This document shows positions 52,770 to 62,677 of a stretch of DNA of 64,000 nt, piece after piece. The stretch is from Corynebacterium timonense. Lineage in GTDB: Bacteria > Actinomycetota > Actinomycetes > Mycobacteriales > Mycobacteriaceae. The position numbers were made by a program, and so were the translations under genes. Position 1 is the first letter of the stretch. Each line of letters opens with the position of its first letter. Location of the stretch: the NCBI RefSeq assembly GCF_900105305.1, contig NZ_LT629765.1, positions 310,001-374,000 of the forward strand, given 5' to 3'. Below the pieces are notes generated by a model that worked only from the letters and a program-made list of their open reading frames with translations, was not told where the DNA came from and did not search any database.

Positions 52770-53198
52770 GTGAATGAGCAGCGCGACAACCACGAGCACA
52801 CCGGTGACACCTCCTCCGAGGTTCCCTCGGACGTGCAGGAGTTTGCGACGAAGCTGTTCAACCTCGCGCGCACCGGGGGCATGTCGCTTTTGGAGTACGT
52901 CGACCATGGCGTCGCCGTCGATATGGCCAACCAGGACGGCAACACGTTGCTCATGCTCGCCGCCTACGCGGGGCACGAGGAGCTCGTGCGCGGGCTGGTG
53001 GAGCGCGGGGCGAACGTCGATAAGCTCAATGGGCACGGGCTGTCGCCGCTGTCGGGGGTGATTTTCAAGAAGGAGGACGCGATCGTCGAGCTGCTGCTTG
53101 AGGCGGGCGCGGACCCGAGGGCGGGGAGCCCGGACGCGATTGCCACCGCGCGGACGTTTGGGCGCGACGACCTCGCGGAAAAGATGGAAGCGCGGTGA
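52770..53198 (+). CDS. Ankyrin-repeat protein
   Basis: The 142-residue protein has about two and a half ankyrin repeats (DGNTLLMLAAYAGHEELVRGLVERGANVD, quoted in parts; GLSPLSGVIFKKEDAIVELLLEAGADP) after an N-terminal acidic stretch. It is cytoplasmic and probably a protein-binding adaptor. The GTG at 52770 is the first in-frame start without a long unlikely N-terminus; no ribosome site is seen, so the mRNA may be leaderless. Its stop overlaps the LysE-type gene by four bases (GTGA), linking the two. Confidence 0.8.
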   Translation: MNEQRDNHEHTGDTSSEVPSDVQEFATKLFNLARTGGMSLLEYVDHGVAVDMANQDGNTLLMLAAYAGHEELVRGLVERGANVDKLNGHGLSPLSGVIFKKEDAIVELLLEAGADPRAGSPDAIATARTFGRDDLAEKMEAR

Positions 53199-53842
53199 TC
53201 GCACCCGGCGACCTCGCCGCCATCGTCGGCCTCAACCTCGTCGGGGCGGCCGCGCCGGGCCCCGACATCGTGCTGCTGACTCGGACGGCGACCCGCTCGC
53301 GCAAGCACGCGTGGGCGACGCTGGCGGGCACGCAGACCGGTGTGCTGATGTGGGTGAGCCTCACCGTGGTCGGGGCCGCCGCCGTGCTCACCGCGTTCCC
53401 GCGCGCCCTCAACGTCGTGCAGATGGTGGGCGGGGCCTTTTTGATCTTCATGGGTATCAGCAACGCCCTGCAGGGCTGGCGCGAACGCAACGACCCGCCG
53501 AAGGGACTGGAGGAGGCCGCGGGGAAGCTCGGCTCACTGCCCGGAAGCTACCTGCGGGGGCTGTCGACGAACCTGGCGAACCCGAAGATCGTTCTCGCTC
53601 TCTCCGCGATGATCGCGCCCCTTCTGCCACCGAACCCCTCCACGCTGAGCGCGGTGGTGGTTATCGCGTCGTTGTGGCTGAGCTCCATGGCCCTTATGGC
53701 CGTGGTGGCGCAGGTGGTGTCGACGGAGAAGGTGCGGCGGAAGCTGTTAGCGGCGGGCCCGCGCATCGACATGGGCGCAGGGGCGTTCTTCCTCGTCGTC
53801 GGTATCGTCTTTGCGGCGCGCGGCGCGGGCGGGATGGCCTAA
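53195..53842 (+). CDS. LysE/RhtB-family amino-acid exporter
   Basis: The 215-residue membrane protein has five to six hydrophobic segments and the family signature GAAAPGPDIVLLTRTA near the start (Pro-Gly-Pro). Members export amino acids such as homoserine, threonine or lysine; the substrate here is not readable. The GTG start overlaps the ankyrin gene, so both are translated together. It converges with rpsT, whose terminator lies between them. Confidence 0.85.
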   Translation: MIAPGDLAAIVGLNLVGAAAPGPDIVLLTRTATRSRKHAWATLAGTQTGVLMWVSLTVVGAAAVLTAFPRALNVVQMVGGAFLIFMGISNALQGWRERNDPPKGLEEAAGKLGSLPGSYLRGLSTNLANPKIVLALSAMIAPLLPPNPSTLSAVVVIASLWLSSMALMAVVAQVVSTEKVRRKLLAAGPRIDMGAGAFFLVVGIVFAARGAGGMA

Positions 53843-53870
53843 CGCCTAACACGGCCCGGACACGCGCATG

Positions 53871-53901
53871 AAAAAACCCGCCTCCCGGGAGGGAAGCGGG
53901 G
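53871..53901 (-). terminator. rpsT terminator
   Basis: On the minus strand CCCGCTTCCCTCCCGGGAGG(C)GGG folds into a long GC stem with a short bulge and is followed by six T. It lies just after the rpsT stop and may also stop the LysE-type transcript. Confidence 0.75.
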
Positions 53902-53914
53902 ATGTGCCCGGCTC

Positions 53915-54178
53915 TTAGGCCATCTTGTTCAGCGCGCGAGCCATGTTGGACTTCTTGTTCGCCGCGTTGTTGCGGTGGAAGACGCCCTTGCTCACGGACT
54001 TGTCCAGCTTGCGGGACGCAACGCGCAGCTGGGCCTCGGCGGCGGACTTGTCGCCGGACTCCACGGCCTCGCGGAACTTACGGATCTCCGTGCGCACGGA
54101 GGAGCGGATGGACTTGTTGCGCTGGCGGCGCTTCTCGTTGGTAAGAACGCGCTTCTTCTGCTGCTTGATATTTGCCAT
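53915..54178 (-). CDS. rpsT: 30S ribosomal protein S20
   Basis: The 87-residue basic protein begins [16 protein letters not shown] and has the three-helix S20 pattern ([31 protein letters not shown]). It binds 16S rRNA early in assembly. GAGGTG lies upstream of the ATG at 54178. In relatives it lies directly next to holA; here an island of about 5 kb and the ankyrin-LysE pair separate them. Confidence 0.97.
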   Translation of the reverse strand: MANIKQQKKRVLTNEKRRQRNKSIRSSVRTEIRKFREAVESGDKSAAEAQLRVASRKLDKSVSKGVFHRNNAANKKSNMARALNKMA

Positions 54179-54375
54179 GTGGTACACCTCTTGGTTCGGT
54201 CGAATCTGATGTGCAGTCGACCCGGGAGGGAGTTCACGCGCCGGTCTTTGAAAACGCGGGCCCAAGGTCCTGCTCGCGTAGCTCGGCGCACCCTGAAATC
54301 CCGGATGCGGACAACCCACGCAGGATAACAGGAGCTACCGCGCGCGACCAAAACGCCGCGAGATCACAGTGAACG

Positions 54376-54900
54376 CTACACCCAATCGAAGCGGTCGCGC
54401 AGCCGGTTGGCAATGCGCTCGAAGCGCCGTGGCGGGATGTAGGTGCCGCGGCGCTGCACCTCCGACTCGGGCACCATGAGCGTCTTGTCCAAGCGCACCC
54501 AACAGGGCTCGCCGGTGTCTTCCCACTCGCCGGAGCCGATGCCGAGCCAGTGCTCGTCGTCGCGGTGCTGCTCCTCGGGGGAGATGAGCAGTCCGAGCAC
54601 GTCGCGGTGCTCGCGGCCGATGACCACCAGGGAGCGCTCCTGCGGGGGGCTCGAGGGCACGGTCACCCAGACGATCTCTCCGGGCTCGGCCTGGCCGTCC
54701 ATGTCGGGCGCGTAGTAGATACTGCGGGCGACCTTGGCGGTGGGTGTGACGAGAAGGTGCGAGGCGATCTTCCTCGCGCCTTCCCGGGGGGACGAGCCCA
54801 GCCGCTCGTTGAGCAGGGCTAACCCCTGGTCAAGGCCCTGGTCGAGCGCATTCGAGGCGGGGCGCTTCGAGGCGGCGCGCTTCGACCGGCGAAAAATCAT
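54376..54900 (-). CDS. PemK/MazF-family protein
   Basis: The 174-residue protein has a basic N-terminus ([13 protein letters not shown]) and a C-terminal MazF-like barrel: [23 protein letters not shown] (quoted in part), where P-G-E-I-V-W-V is the family start, and a late [14 protein letters not shown]. MazF proteins cut mRNA, but no antitoxin gene lies beside it, and the usual catalytic details are not all clear. A housekeeping role in corynebacteria is possible since it regularly lies next to lepA, as I recall. The ATG at 54900 follows AAAGGACACC. It is divergent from lepA. Confidence 0.75.
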   Translation of the reverse strand: MIFRRSKRAASKRPASNALDQGLDQGLALLNERLGSSPREGARKIASHLLVTPTAKVARSIYYAPDMDGQAEPGEIVWVTVPSSPPQERSLVVIGREHRDVLGLLISPEEQHRDDEHWLGIGSGEWEDTGEPCWVRLDKTLMVPESEVQRRGTYIPPRRFERIANRLRDRFDWV

Positions 54901-55056
54901 GTGGTGTCCTTTGTCTTTGGCCTTTGCTTTTGTTCTTCGCGTCGCGGGGACGGGTATTGGGTCCACACTACGAGGTGGAACGCGTGTTCACAACCAGTTT
55001 CGCGGGCCGTCCGCGTGTTTTGTTTGCCCACGTGGGGCGGTAAAGTGGGCGGAACT

Positions 55057-56913
55057 ATGGCTGCGCAGACGAAGAATTTCGCGGAGCAGACGTTCACGGA
55101 CCCCTCGGCCATCCGGAACTTCTGCATCATCGCCCACATCGACCACGGCAAATCCACTCTCGCCGACCGCATTCTCCAGCTGTCCAACGTGGTGAACGCG
55201 CGCGATATGCGCGACCAGTACCTCGACAACATGGACATCGAGCGCGAGCGCGGCATCACCATCAAGGCGCAGAACGTGCGCCTCCCGTGGACGCCGACGA
55301 GCGGCCCCTTCGCCGGCGAGCAGACCATCCTGCAGATGATTGACACGCCTGGCCACGTCGACTTTTCCTACGAGGTCTCGCGCGCGCTCGAGGCGTGCGA
55401 GGGCGCTATCTTGCTTGTCGACGCAGCGCAGGGCATCGAGGCCCAAACCCTGGCCAACCTGTACATGGCCATGGACAAGGATCTCGAGATCATTCCGGTG
55501 CTCAACAAGATCGACCTGCCGGCTGCCGACCCCGACAAGTACGCCCTCGAGCTGGCCAACATCATCGGCGGCGAGCCGGAGGAGGTGCTGCGCGTCTCCG
55601 GCAAGACCGGCCAGGGGGTGCCGGAGCTTTTGGACAAGCTCGTCGAGCTCGTCCCGCCGCCCACGTCCGAGTTCGGGGCCGACGCCCCGGCCCGCGCACT
55701 CATTTTCGACTCGGTCTACGACACCTACCGCGGCGTGGTCACTTACGTGCGCATGATGGACGGCAAGCTCGAGCCGAACCAGCAGGTGCAGATGATGAAC
55801 ACGGGCGTGCGCCACGAGATCCTCGAGATCGGCGTGGTCTCGCCCACGATGAAGAAGACGAAGGGGCTGGGCCCGGGCGAGGTGGGCTACCTCATCACCG
55901 GCGTCAAAGACGTGCGAGAGACGCGAGTGGGCGACACGGTCACGTGGGCGTCGAAAGGCGCGGCGCAGCCCCTCGCGGGCTTCGAGGACGTCAAGCCGAT
56001 GGTCTACTCGGGCCTGTTCCCCGTCAGCCAGGAGGACTTTCCGGCCCTGCGCGAGTCGCTGGAGAAGCTTCAGCTTAACGACGCCTCCCTGACGTGGGAG
56101 CCCGAAACCTCCGTGGCTTTGGGCTTCGGCTTCCGCTGCGGCTTCCTCGGCCTGCTCCACATGGAGATCACCCGCGACCGCCTCGAGCGAGAGTTCGGCC
56201 TCGACCTAATCTCCACCGCGCCGTCGGTGACCTACCGCGTCGTGGCGGAGGACGGCACCGAGCAGTACGTGCACAACCCCTCGGACTGGCCGGGCGGGAA
56301 GCTGCAGGCGGTCTACGAACCGGTCGTGAACATGACCATCATCGTGCCGCAGGAGTTCGTGGGCGCGACGATGGAGCTGTGCCAGTCCAAGCGCGGCGCG
56401 ATGAAGAACATGGAGTACCTCTCCGAGGACCGCGTGGAGCTGCGCTACATCATGCCGCTCGGCGAGATCATCTTCGACTTCTTCGACATGCTCAAGTCCC
56501 GCACGAAAGGCTACGCCTCGCTGAACTACGAGGAGGCCGGCGAACAGGAGGCCGACCTAGTCAAGGTGGACATCCTGCTGCAGGGCGATCCCGTTGACGC
56601 GTTTTCCGCCATCGTGCACAAGGACTCGGCGCAGTGGTACGGCAACAAGATGACGAAGAAGCTCAAAGAGCTCATCCCGCGCCAGCAGTTCGAGGTGCCG
56701 GTCCAGGCGGCGATCGGCTCGAAGATCATCGCCCGCGAGAACATCCGCGCGCTGCGCAAGGACGTGCTGTCGAAGTGCTACGGCGGCGACATCTCCCGCA
56801 AGCGCAAGCTGCTGGAAAAGCAGAAAGCCGGCAAGAAGCGCATGAAGTCCATCGGCTCGGTCACCGTGCCGCAGGAGGCCTTCGTTGCCGCGCTGTCGAC
56901 CGATGAGGAGTAG
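55057..56913 (+). CDS. lepA: Elongation factor 4 (LepA)
   Basis: A 618-residue translational GTPase with G1 AHIDHGKST (26-34), the switch region [29 protein letters not shown]-like domains II, III and V, and the LepA-specific C-terminal domain ([27 protein letters not shown], quoted in part). It acts on stalled or mispositioned ribosomes. The ATG at 55057 is chosen over longer frames because the family begins here. The S33 hydrolase gene follows after four bases. Confidence 0.96.
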   Translation: MAAQTKNFAEQTFTDPSAIRNFCIIAHIDHGKSTLADRILQLSNVVNARDMRDQYLDNMDIERERGITIKAQNVRLPWTPTSGPFAGEQTILQMIDTPGHVDFSYEVSRALEACEGAILLVDAAQGIEAQTLANLYMAMDKDLEIIPVLNKIDLPAADPDKYALELANIIGGEPEEVLRVSGKTGQGVPELLDKLVELVPPPTSEFGADAPARALIFDSVYDTYRGVVTYVRMMDGKLEPNQQVQMMNTGVRHEILEIGVVSPTMKKTKGLGPGEVGYLITGVKDVRETRVGDTVTWASKGAAQPLAGFEDVKPMVYSGLFPVSQEDFPALRESLEKLQLNDASLTWEPETSVALGFGFRCGFLGLLHMEITRDRLEREFGLDLISTAPSVTYRVVAEDGTEQYVHNPSDWPGGKLQAVYEPVVNMTIIVPQEFVGATMELCQSKRGAMKNMEYLSEDRVELRYIMPLGEIIFDFFDMLKSRTKGYASLNYEEAGEQEADLVKVDILLQGDPVDAFSAIVHKDSAQWYGNKMTKKLKELIPRQQFEVPVQAAIGSKIIARENIRALRKDVLSKCYGGDISRKRKLLEKQKAGKKRMKSIGSVTVPQEAFVAALSTDEE

Positions 56914-56917
56914 GGGA

Positions 56918-58087
56918 GTGAAGCTTCAGCGCGACGGCTTCACCGTCTTCGCCCGCGTGCTTGGCGACGCCACCAAGCCCGCCCTCCTGTTCCTCCAAGG
57001 CGGCCCCGGCAACCCCGCGCCCCGCGAGCGCTACGAGTGGATCACGCACGCGCTCACCCGCTACCGGGTCGTGCTGCTGGACCAGCGCGGCACCGGCAAC
57101 TCCACCCGCATCGACCGCGCCGTGCCCTCGCTCATCAGCGCGGAGGTGCTTGCGCGCCTGCGCGCCGACTCCATCGTCGCCGACGCCGAGGCGGTGCGCG
57201 CCGAGCTGGGGATCGAGCGCTGGGACGTGCTGGGCCAGTCTTTCGGCGGGTTCTGCCTGGCGCACTACCTCGCCGCGCACCCGGACAGCGTGGGCAATGC
57301 GTTTTTCACCGGCGGGCTGCCCACCCTGACGCGCGGGGCGGATGAGGTCTACCGCGCCACCTTCGCCAAGCTCCGCGCGCGCCACGAGCAGTTCTATCGG
57401 GACGTTCCCTGGGCAGAGAAGATGGTGCGCGAGGTGTGCCGCCACCTGGACAACTCCGAGGAGTACCTGCCCACCGGCGAGCGGCTGAGCTCGCGGCGCT
57501 TCCGCACCATCGGGGTGGCGCTCGGGCAGGAGGGCGGCGCCGACGCGCTCGCCGGGCTGCTCGAGGAGCCCTTCCACCCCGGCGGCCAGCTGCGCACCGA
57601 CTTTCTCGCCGAGGTGGGCCAGCGCGTCTCCTTCGAAAGCGCGCCCCTCTACGCGGCGGTCCACGAGAGCATCTACGGCGGCACCGTCCCCGGGGCGACG
57701 AGCTGGGCGGCGCAGCGCGTCTCGGAGACGCTCGAGGGTTTCGCCCCCGACGCCGGGGAGGGCGACGGCGAGCTCTTCCTCACCGGCGAGCACGTCTTTC
57801 CCTTCCAGTTCGACGAGGACCCAGCCCTGGTGCCCTTCAAAGAGGCCGCCTTCGAGCTGGCGGCGAAGGAGGACTGGCCCAACCTCTACGCGCAGGCCGG
57901 GCGCGTCGACCGGGCCTACGCGATGGTCTACACCGACGACATCTACGTCCCGCGCGAGCTGTCGATGGAGGCGGCGGAGATCCTCGGCGCGCGCGTCCAC
58001 GAGACCGACGCCTGGCAGCACGACGGTCTGCGCCGCCACGGGAAAGCGGTGCTGGACATCCTCTTTAGCATGGCTGACCAGGGATGA
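56918..58087 (+). CDS. S33-family alpha/beta hydrolase (prolyl aminopeptidase-like)
   Basis: The 389-residue hydrolase has the S33 hallmark LQGGPGNPAPRERYEW (GGPG at 28-31), DQRGTGNST, the nucleophile Ser108 in GQSFGG, and a late acid/His pair (YTDDIYVPRE; AWQHDGLRRHG). It may remove N-terminal proline from peptides or hydrolyse related amides. GTG at 56918 follows GAGGAG, which lies within the end of lepA, so the two are translationally coupled. Confidence 0.85.
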   Translation: MKLQRDGFTVFARVLGDATKPALLFLQGGPGNPAPRERYEWITHALTRYRVVLLDQRGTGNSTRIDRAVPSLISAEVLARLRADSIVADAEAVRAELGIERWDVLGQSFGGFCLAHYLAAHPDSVGNAFFTGGLPTLTRGADEVYRATFAKLRARHEQFYRDVPWAEKMVREVCRHLDNSEEYLPTGERLSSRRFRTIGVALGQEGGADALAGLLEEPFHPGGQLRTDFLAEVGQRVSFESAPLYAAVHESIYGGTVPGATSWAAQRVSETLEGFAPDAGEGDGELFLTGEHVFPFQFDEDPALVPFKEAAFELAAKEDWPNLYAQAGRVDRAYAMVYTDDIYVPRELSMEAAEILGARVHETDAWQHDGLRRHGKAVLDILFSMADQG

Positions 58088-58124
58088 TCCCGATGAATCA
58101 CATGGTTGTGACAGCGGGGTTAAG

Positions 58125-58271
58125 ATGTCAGGCATGCAGGCACCTTTCCCTCGCGAGCAGGCCCCGCTGAGCCCCGCGGAAGTGAGCGAATTTGACCAGC
58201 TGACAAGCGTTTTCGAAAGGGACGAAGAACACCTCCTCAACCCCGCCCTGATGTTGTACGTGACCCGCTAA
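58125..58271 (+). CDS. Small hypothetical protein, 48 residues
   Basis: ATG 58125 opens MSGMQAPFPREQAPLSP and the frame ends ALMLYVTR with TAA at 58269. It is acidic, with no signal peptide or membrane segment. An ATG at 58134 is an alternative start. GC-third-position bias is like that of real genes here, and it fills the gap between the S33 hydrolase and the PAP2 gene on the same strand. I do not recognise it. Confidence 0.5.
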   Translation: MSGMQAPFPREQAPLSPAEVSEFDQLTSVFERDEEHLLNPALMLYVTR

Positions 58272-58317
58272 GCCGCTTGCGCTGCCGGATGGGTGGGGGC
58301 GCGGTACGATACCCAGC

Positions 58318-59592
58318 GTGAAAAAGACCGCCCCCGCCCTTGCCGCCCTGTTCACCACCGCAGCGCTGGCCGCCCCCGCCGCGGCCCAGCCCCTCGCGCA
58401 CGTCAATATGCAGCTGCCGGATGGCCTGCCCATCTCTTTGCCGCAGCTGCGTAGCGAGGTCAGCGGCTCTTCCACCGGCGCAGTCCCGGTGCAGCACCCC
58501 GGCGCCCCGGTGCCCACGCCGTTCACCCCGGACTACATCGCGGGCTACATCTCCGACATCTCGCCCTACAGCCACGGCATTTACTACCAGGTCAACGGCC
58601 TGTTCCCGCACGTGCGCGACAACCAGCCGGAAACGATGGCCGCCAACCTGGAGACGGTGGTGCGGATCAACAACACCGCCACCCCGGAGCAGGTCCGCCA
58701 GGCGCAGGTCGACGCCGTCGTCTCCGAGGGCGGCCTGGTCTCCGCGCTGTCGTACGCGCTCGGTGACGAGTTCGGCTCCGCGCTGCGCACCTCGCTCGCG
58801 GAGGGGCGCTTGCCCAAGACCGCGTTCCTGCTGGACAACGGCTACCTGTCCCGCGCCGGCGGGCTGGCCTCCTCCACGCTCATTGAGAAGCAGATCTTCA
58901 ACTTCCCGCGCCCCCACGTCGTCGCGCCGGAGCGCATCGTACGCTACAACACGCCGGAGACGGGCGACCTGTACCTCACCTCCAACTCCTTCCCCTCCGG
59001 GCACACCAACCAGGCGGCCTGGGTGAGCGCGCTGCTGGCCTACATGGTGCCCGAGCTCGCGCCGCAGCTGCTTTACCGCGGCGCTTCCTCCGGTCACTCC
59101 CGCATCGTGCTTGGGGTGCACTACCCGCTCGACGTCATCGGGGGCCGCATGAACGGCTACGCCGCCGCCGCTGACCGCCTCAATGACCCGAAGATGCGCG
59201 ACGCGCTCAACCAAGCAGCCGCCGAGCTGCGCGCGGAGATCGAGTGGCGCACCGGAAAGCCCATCGCGGACCTCGTGGCCGCCGACGCGTCCGTCGTCAG
59301 CACCGCCCAGGCCGTCGCCAGCATGGAGGAGTGGATGGGCTACGGCCTGCCCACCGTTTACGTCCCGGACGCCCCCATGATCGTGCCGCAGGCGGCCCCC
59401 GTGCTGCTGGAGGCGCGCTTCCCGGAGCTGAGCTGGGAGCAGCGCGCGGAGGTGCTGCGCCAGACCGCCGCGCCCGCCGGCAACCCGCTCGACTGGCAGG
59501 CCGAGGGCGGCTCCTGGCAGCGCATCAACCTCGTCAAGGCGACCGCCGCGCAGGTGACCGTCCACGAGGACGGCACGCTGACGGTGCAGTAA
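58318..59592 (+). CDS. Exported PAP2-family acid phosphatase
   Basis: GTG 58318 begins a signal peptide (MKKTAPALAALFTTAALAAP to AAAQ, quoted in parts). The phosphatase motifs are complete: K191-x6-R198-P199, P226-S-G-H229 and S261-R-x5-H268-x3-D272. It is a class A-type acid phosphatase / vanadium-haloperoxidase-fold enzyme acting outside the membrane, possibly on lipid or organic phosphates. The ~150-residue C-terminal region is an extra domain. There is no ribosome site, so the mRNA may be leaderless. It converges with the ABC uptake operon 13 bp away. Confidence 0.88.
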   Translation: MKKTAPALAALFTTAALAAPAAAQPLAHVNMQLPDGLPISLPQLRSEVSGSSTGAVPVQHPGAPVPTPFTPDYIAGYISDISPYSHGIYYQVNGLFPHVRDNQPETMAANLETVVRINNTATPEQVRQAQVDAVVSEGGLVSALSYALGDEFGSALRTSLAEGRLPKTAFLLDNGYLSRAGGLASSTLIEKQIFNFPRPHVVAPERIVRYNTPETGDLYLTSNSFPSGHTNQAAWVSALLAYMVPELAPQLLYRGASSGHSRIVLGVHYPLDVIGGRMNGYAAAADRLNDPKMRDALNQAAAELRAEIEWRTGKPIADLVAADASVVSTAQAVASMEEWMGYGLPTVYVPDAPMIVPQAAPVLLEARFPELSWEQRAEVLRQTAAPAGNPLDWQAEGGSWQRINLVKATAAQVTVHEDGTLTVQ

Positions 59593-59605
59593 AGAGCGGT
59601 AATCA

Positions 59606-60988
59606 TCAGCCCCCACCGGGGCGCTCAAGGATGGCGTCGAGAAGCGAGCGCGTGTACGGGTGCTCGGGGTGCGCCCAGACCTCCTCGGTGGGGCCGTGCT
59701 CGACGATGGCGCCGCGGTGCATGACCGCGACGCTGGGGCACAGCTCGCGCACGACGGCGAGGTCGTGGGAGACGACGACGAGGGTGTTGTCGGCGACGAC
59801 CTCGTCGATGAGGGCGAGCACCTGCGCGCGCAGCGTGACGTCGAGGGCGGAGACGGGCTCGTCGGCAAGCATGATGGCGGGGCGCGGCGCGGCGGCGCGG
59901 GCGATGGAGACGCGCTGGCGCTGCCCGCCGGAGAACTCGCGCGGCAGGCGCGATCCCGCGCCGTCGAGCCCGACCTGGGCGAGGACCTCCGCGGCGCGCC
60001 GGGCTCCCACCCCCGTCTCAGCGATGGAGGCCGCCACCGGCAGGCGCGGGTCGAGCGAGGAGTAGGGGTCCTGGAAGACCATCTGCAGGTCGCCGTCCAC
60101 GCGCACGCTTCCGCTGTCGGGGGTGGACAGGCCGGCGATGACGCGCAGCAGCGAGGTCTTGCCGGAGCCGGAGCCTCCCACGATGGCGAGGCGCTCGCCG
60201 CGCCGCACCGACAGCGACACCCCGTCGAGCGCCTGGGTGCCGCCGCGCGCCAGGCGCACGCGGTCGAGCGTGACCACCGGCTCGCCGAGCGGGCGGGGAC
60301 GGGCCGGGGAACCGGGCTCCGCGGCCGCGACGAGCGCGCGGGCGTACGGTGAGTCGGGGGAGACGATGCGCCCGTCCTTGAACACCAGGATCCGGTCGGC
60401 CATGTGGCGCACCACGGCGATGTCGTGGGAGATGAACACTAGACCCATCCCGCGCTCGCGGACGAGCCTGTCGATGAGGTCGAGGACCTGGCGCTGCACC
60501 GTGACGTCGAGCGCGGTGGTGGGCTCGTCGCAGATGAGCACATCAGGGTCGGAGGCGAGTGCCGCCGCGATGAGCACGCGCTGGCGCTGCCCGCCGGACA
60601 GCTCGTGCGGGTAGGCCTCCGGGCGGTCTATGCCCACCTCGGCGAGCAGCCGCCTGGCCTGGGCGCGGTCGCGGCTGACCTGGCGGCCCACACGGGTGAG
60701 CGGGTCGAGGGCGCTGAGCGGCTCCTGGAACACCATGGCCACGGTGCCCCCGCGCACCCGGCGGCGCACGCGGTCGGGGGTGCCCACCATCTCGGTGCCG
60801 GCGACGGTGACGGACCCCGACGGGGTGAGGGCGATGGGCAGGGAGTCGGCGAGCCCCATGATGGACAGCGCCGTGAGCGATTTGCCGGAGCCGGACTCGC
60901 CGATGATGCCCACGCGCTCGCCGGGGGCGACGTCGAAGGAGATCGAATGGAGGAGGCCGGGGATGGTCAGGCCTGTGACCTTAATCAC
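59606..60988 (-). CDS. Peptide/nickel-type ABC transporter, fused dual ATPase
   Basis: A 460-residue protein made of two ATPase domains in one chain (DppD-DppF type). The first has GESGSGKS, LSGGQ and LICDEPTTALDV; the second GGSGSGKT, FSGGQ and MLADEPVSALDV, with switch His residues in VFISHD and VVSHD. The C-terminal oligopeptide-type signature (EHPYTRSLLDAIL) follows. It powers uptake by the two permeases upstream. The GTG start overlaps the permease stop by eight bases. It is the last gene of a four-gene operon on the minus strand. Confidence 0.92.
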   Translation of the reverse strand: MIKVTGLTIPGLLHSISFDVAPGERVGIIGESGSGKSLTALSIMGLADSLPIALTPSGSVTVAGTEMVGTPDRVRRRVRGGTVAMVFQEPLSALDPLTRVGRQVSRDRAQARRLLAEVGIDRPEAYPHELSGGQRQRVLIAAALASDPDVLICDEPTTALDVTVQRQVLDLIDRLVRERGMGLVFISHDIAVVRHMADRILVFKDGRIVSPDSPYARALVAAAEPGSPARPRPLGEPVVTLDRVRLARGGTQALDGVSLSVRRGERLAIVGGSGSGKTSLLRVIAGLSTPDSGSVRVDGDLQMVFQDPYSSLDPRLPVAASIAETGVGARRAAEVLAQVGLDGAGSRLPREFSGGQRQRVSIARAAAPRPAIMLADEPVSALDVTLRAQVLALIDEVVADNTLVVVSHDLAVVRELCPSVAVMHRGAIVEHGPTEEVWAHPEHPYTRSLLDAILERPGGG

Positions 60989-61757
60989 GGCCGCCTCCGA
61001 TCAGGGTGAAGCCGAGCACCGTCACGGCGATGGCCAGCCCCGGCCACAGCGCCAGGTGCGGGTCGGTGGCCAGGTAGGGCTGGCTGGCCTGCAGCATCCG
61101 CCCCCACGAGGCGTAGGGGGCGGGGGTGCCCAGGCCGAGGAAGGACAGCCCCGCCTCGGCGAGGATGGCCAGCGCCAGGGCCACGGAGACCTGCACCGCG
61201 ACGAGCGGGGCGATGTTGGGCCACACGTGCCGGGCGGCGATGCGCGGCCCGGGCACCCGGGACAGGCGCGCGGCGAGGATGTAGTCCTGGCTCATCACCT
61301 GCAGCGTCGCCGCGCGCGCCACGCGCGCGAACGCGGGGATGCCGGCCAGCCCGATCGCGAGCACGACGACGCCGATGCTCGCGCCGAACACCGCGCTGAA
61401 CACGACGGCGAGCAGCAGAGCGGGAAAAGCCAGGGCGAGGTCGTTGAGCCGCATGACGGCGGTGTCGACGAGGTCGCGGCGCATCCCCGCCCAGATGCCC
61501 AGCGGCACCCCGGCAACGGCGGAGGCGGCCACGGCGCCGAGCGACACCACCAGCGTCACCCGCGCGCCCGCCATGATGCGCGAGGCGAGGTCGCGGCCGA
61601 ACTGGTCGGTGCCCAGCCAGTGCTCCCAGCTGGGGCCCTGCAGGCGCGCGGCCGGGGCGGCCTGGAGGGGGTCGTGGGGTGTCCACACGAGCGAGAGCAG
61701 AGCGAGCGCGGCCACGGCGGCGACGATGCAGATGCCGGCGATGCGGTAGCGGGTCAT
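60981..61757 (-). CDS. Peptide/nickel-type ABC permease, DppC-like
   Basis: The 258-residue permease has one N-terminal membrane segment, then HWLGTDQFGRDLASRIM and about five more segments, with the EAA loop region (ILAARLSRVPGPRIAARHVWPN) typical of the second permease of dipeptide/oligopeptide/nickel systems. The ATG at 61757 overlaps the upstream permease stop (ATGA). With its partner it forms the membrane channel. Confidence 0.9.
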   Translation of the reverse strand: MTRYRIAGICIVAAVAALALLSLVWTPHDPLQAAPAARLQGPSWEHWLGTDQFGRDLASRIMAGARVTLVVSLGAVAASAVAGVPLGIWAGMRRDLVDTAVMRLNDLALAFPALLLAVVFSAVFGASIGVVVLAIGLAGIPAFARVARAATLQVMSQDYILAARLSRVPGPRIAARHVWPNIAPLVAVQVSVALALAILAEAGLSFLGLGTPAPYASWGRMLQASQPYLATDPHLALWPGLAIAVTVLGFTLIGGGRD

Positions 61758-62677
61758 GCGGGCCTCCTCACCCGTGGGTCGATGACCGCAGACAGCAGGT
61801 CCACCAGCAGGTTCACCGCGAGGGTGAAGGCGACGAGCAGCATCATCACGGTCTGCACGGTGGTCAGGTCGCGGTTGGCCACGGCGCTGAGCAGCATCGT
61901 ACCCAGCCCGGGGATGGTGAACACGCGCTCGATCACGACGGCCCCGACGATGAGGTTCGACAGCTGCACGCCGGTCACGGTGACCACGGGCAACGCCGCG
62001 TTTTTCACAGCCCTCGTCAGGAGCACGGTGCTTATCGACGCCCCCTTCGCCCGCGCCGTCCGCACATAGTCCTTGCCCATCTCGGCGCGCACGGCACTGC
62101 GCACGTACCGGGTGAGGATGGACGCCTGCACCAGCGCGAGCGCCCCCACCGGCAACACCGCGTGCGCCGGGCTGCCCCACCCGTTGGCGGGCAGCCAGCC
62201 GAGGCGCACCGACAACACCGCCACAGCGATGATGCCCACGACGAAGCTGGGGGTGACAATGCCCAGCTGCGTCAGCGCCCCGACCACCGCCCCGCCGGGC
62301 GTGTCCTGCCGTCGGGCCAAGTACACGCCCGTGGGCACGGCAAGCGTGAGGGACAGCGCCATCGCCAGCAGCGTCAGCGTGAGCGAGACGCCCGCGCGCT
62401 TAAGCACCTGGGGCGTGATGTCGGTGGCGCTGGCCATGGAGACGCCGAAGTTGCCGGTGAGTAGCCCGCCGACCCAGTCCAGGTACTGGGTGAGAAGCGG
62501 GCGGTCCGTGCCCAGCGTCTCCGACAGCTGTGCTACAGCCTCCTCCGTGGCGGAGATACCGAGCGCGATACGCGCCGGGTCGCCGGGCACCGCCCGCAGG
62601 AGCAGGAAGATGAGCACGCTGGCGACGAAGAGCAGCGCTAAAAAGCGCAGCGCGCTGCGCGCGATGCGCGACGTCAT
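61754..62677 (-). CDS. Peptide/nickel-type ABC permease, DppB-like
   Basis: The 307-residue permease has an N-terminal membrane helix followed by AVPGDPARIALG, a large extracytoplasmic loop, then five further segments with the EAA-type loop DYVRTARAKGASISTVLL and a late IPGLGTMLLSAV. This is the DppB/NikB type. The ATG at 62677 overlaps the stop of the binding-protein gene; a longer open frame upstream is a shadow of that gene. Confidence 0.9.
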   Translation of the reverse strand: MTSRIARSALRFLALLFVASVLIFLLLRAVPGDPARIALGISATEEAVAQLSETLGTDRPLLTQYLDWVGGLLTGNFGVSMASATDITPQVLKRAGVSLTLTLLAMALSLTLAVPTGVYLARRQDTPGGAVVGALTQLGIVTPSFVVGIIAVAVLSVRLGWLPANGWGSPAHAVLPVGALALVQASILTRYVRSAVRAEMGKDYVRTARAKGASISTVLLTRAVKNAALPVVTVTGVQLSNLIVGAVVIERVFTIPGLGTMLLSAVANRDLTTVQTVMMLLVAFTLAVNLLVDLLSAVIDPRVRRPA

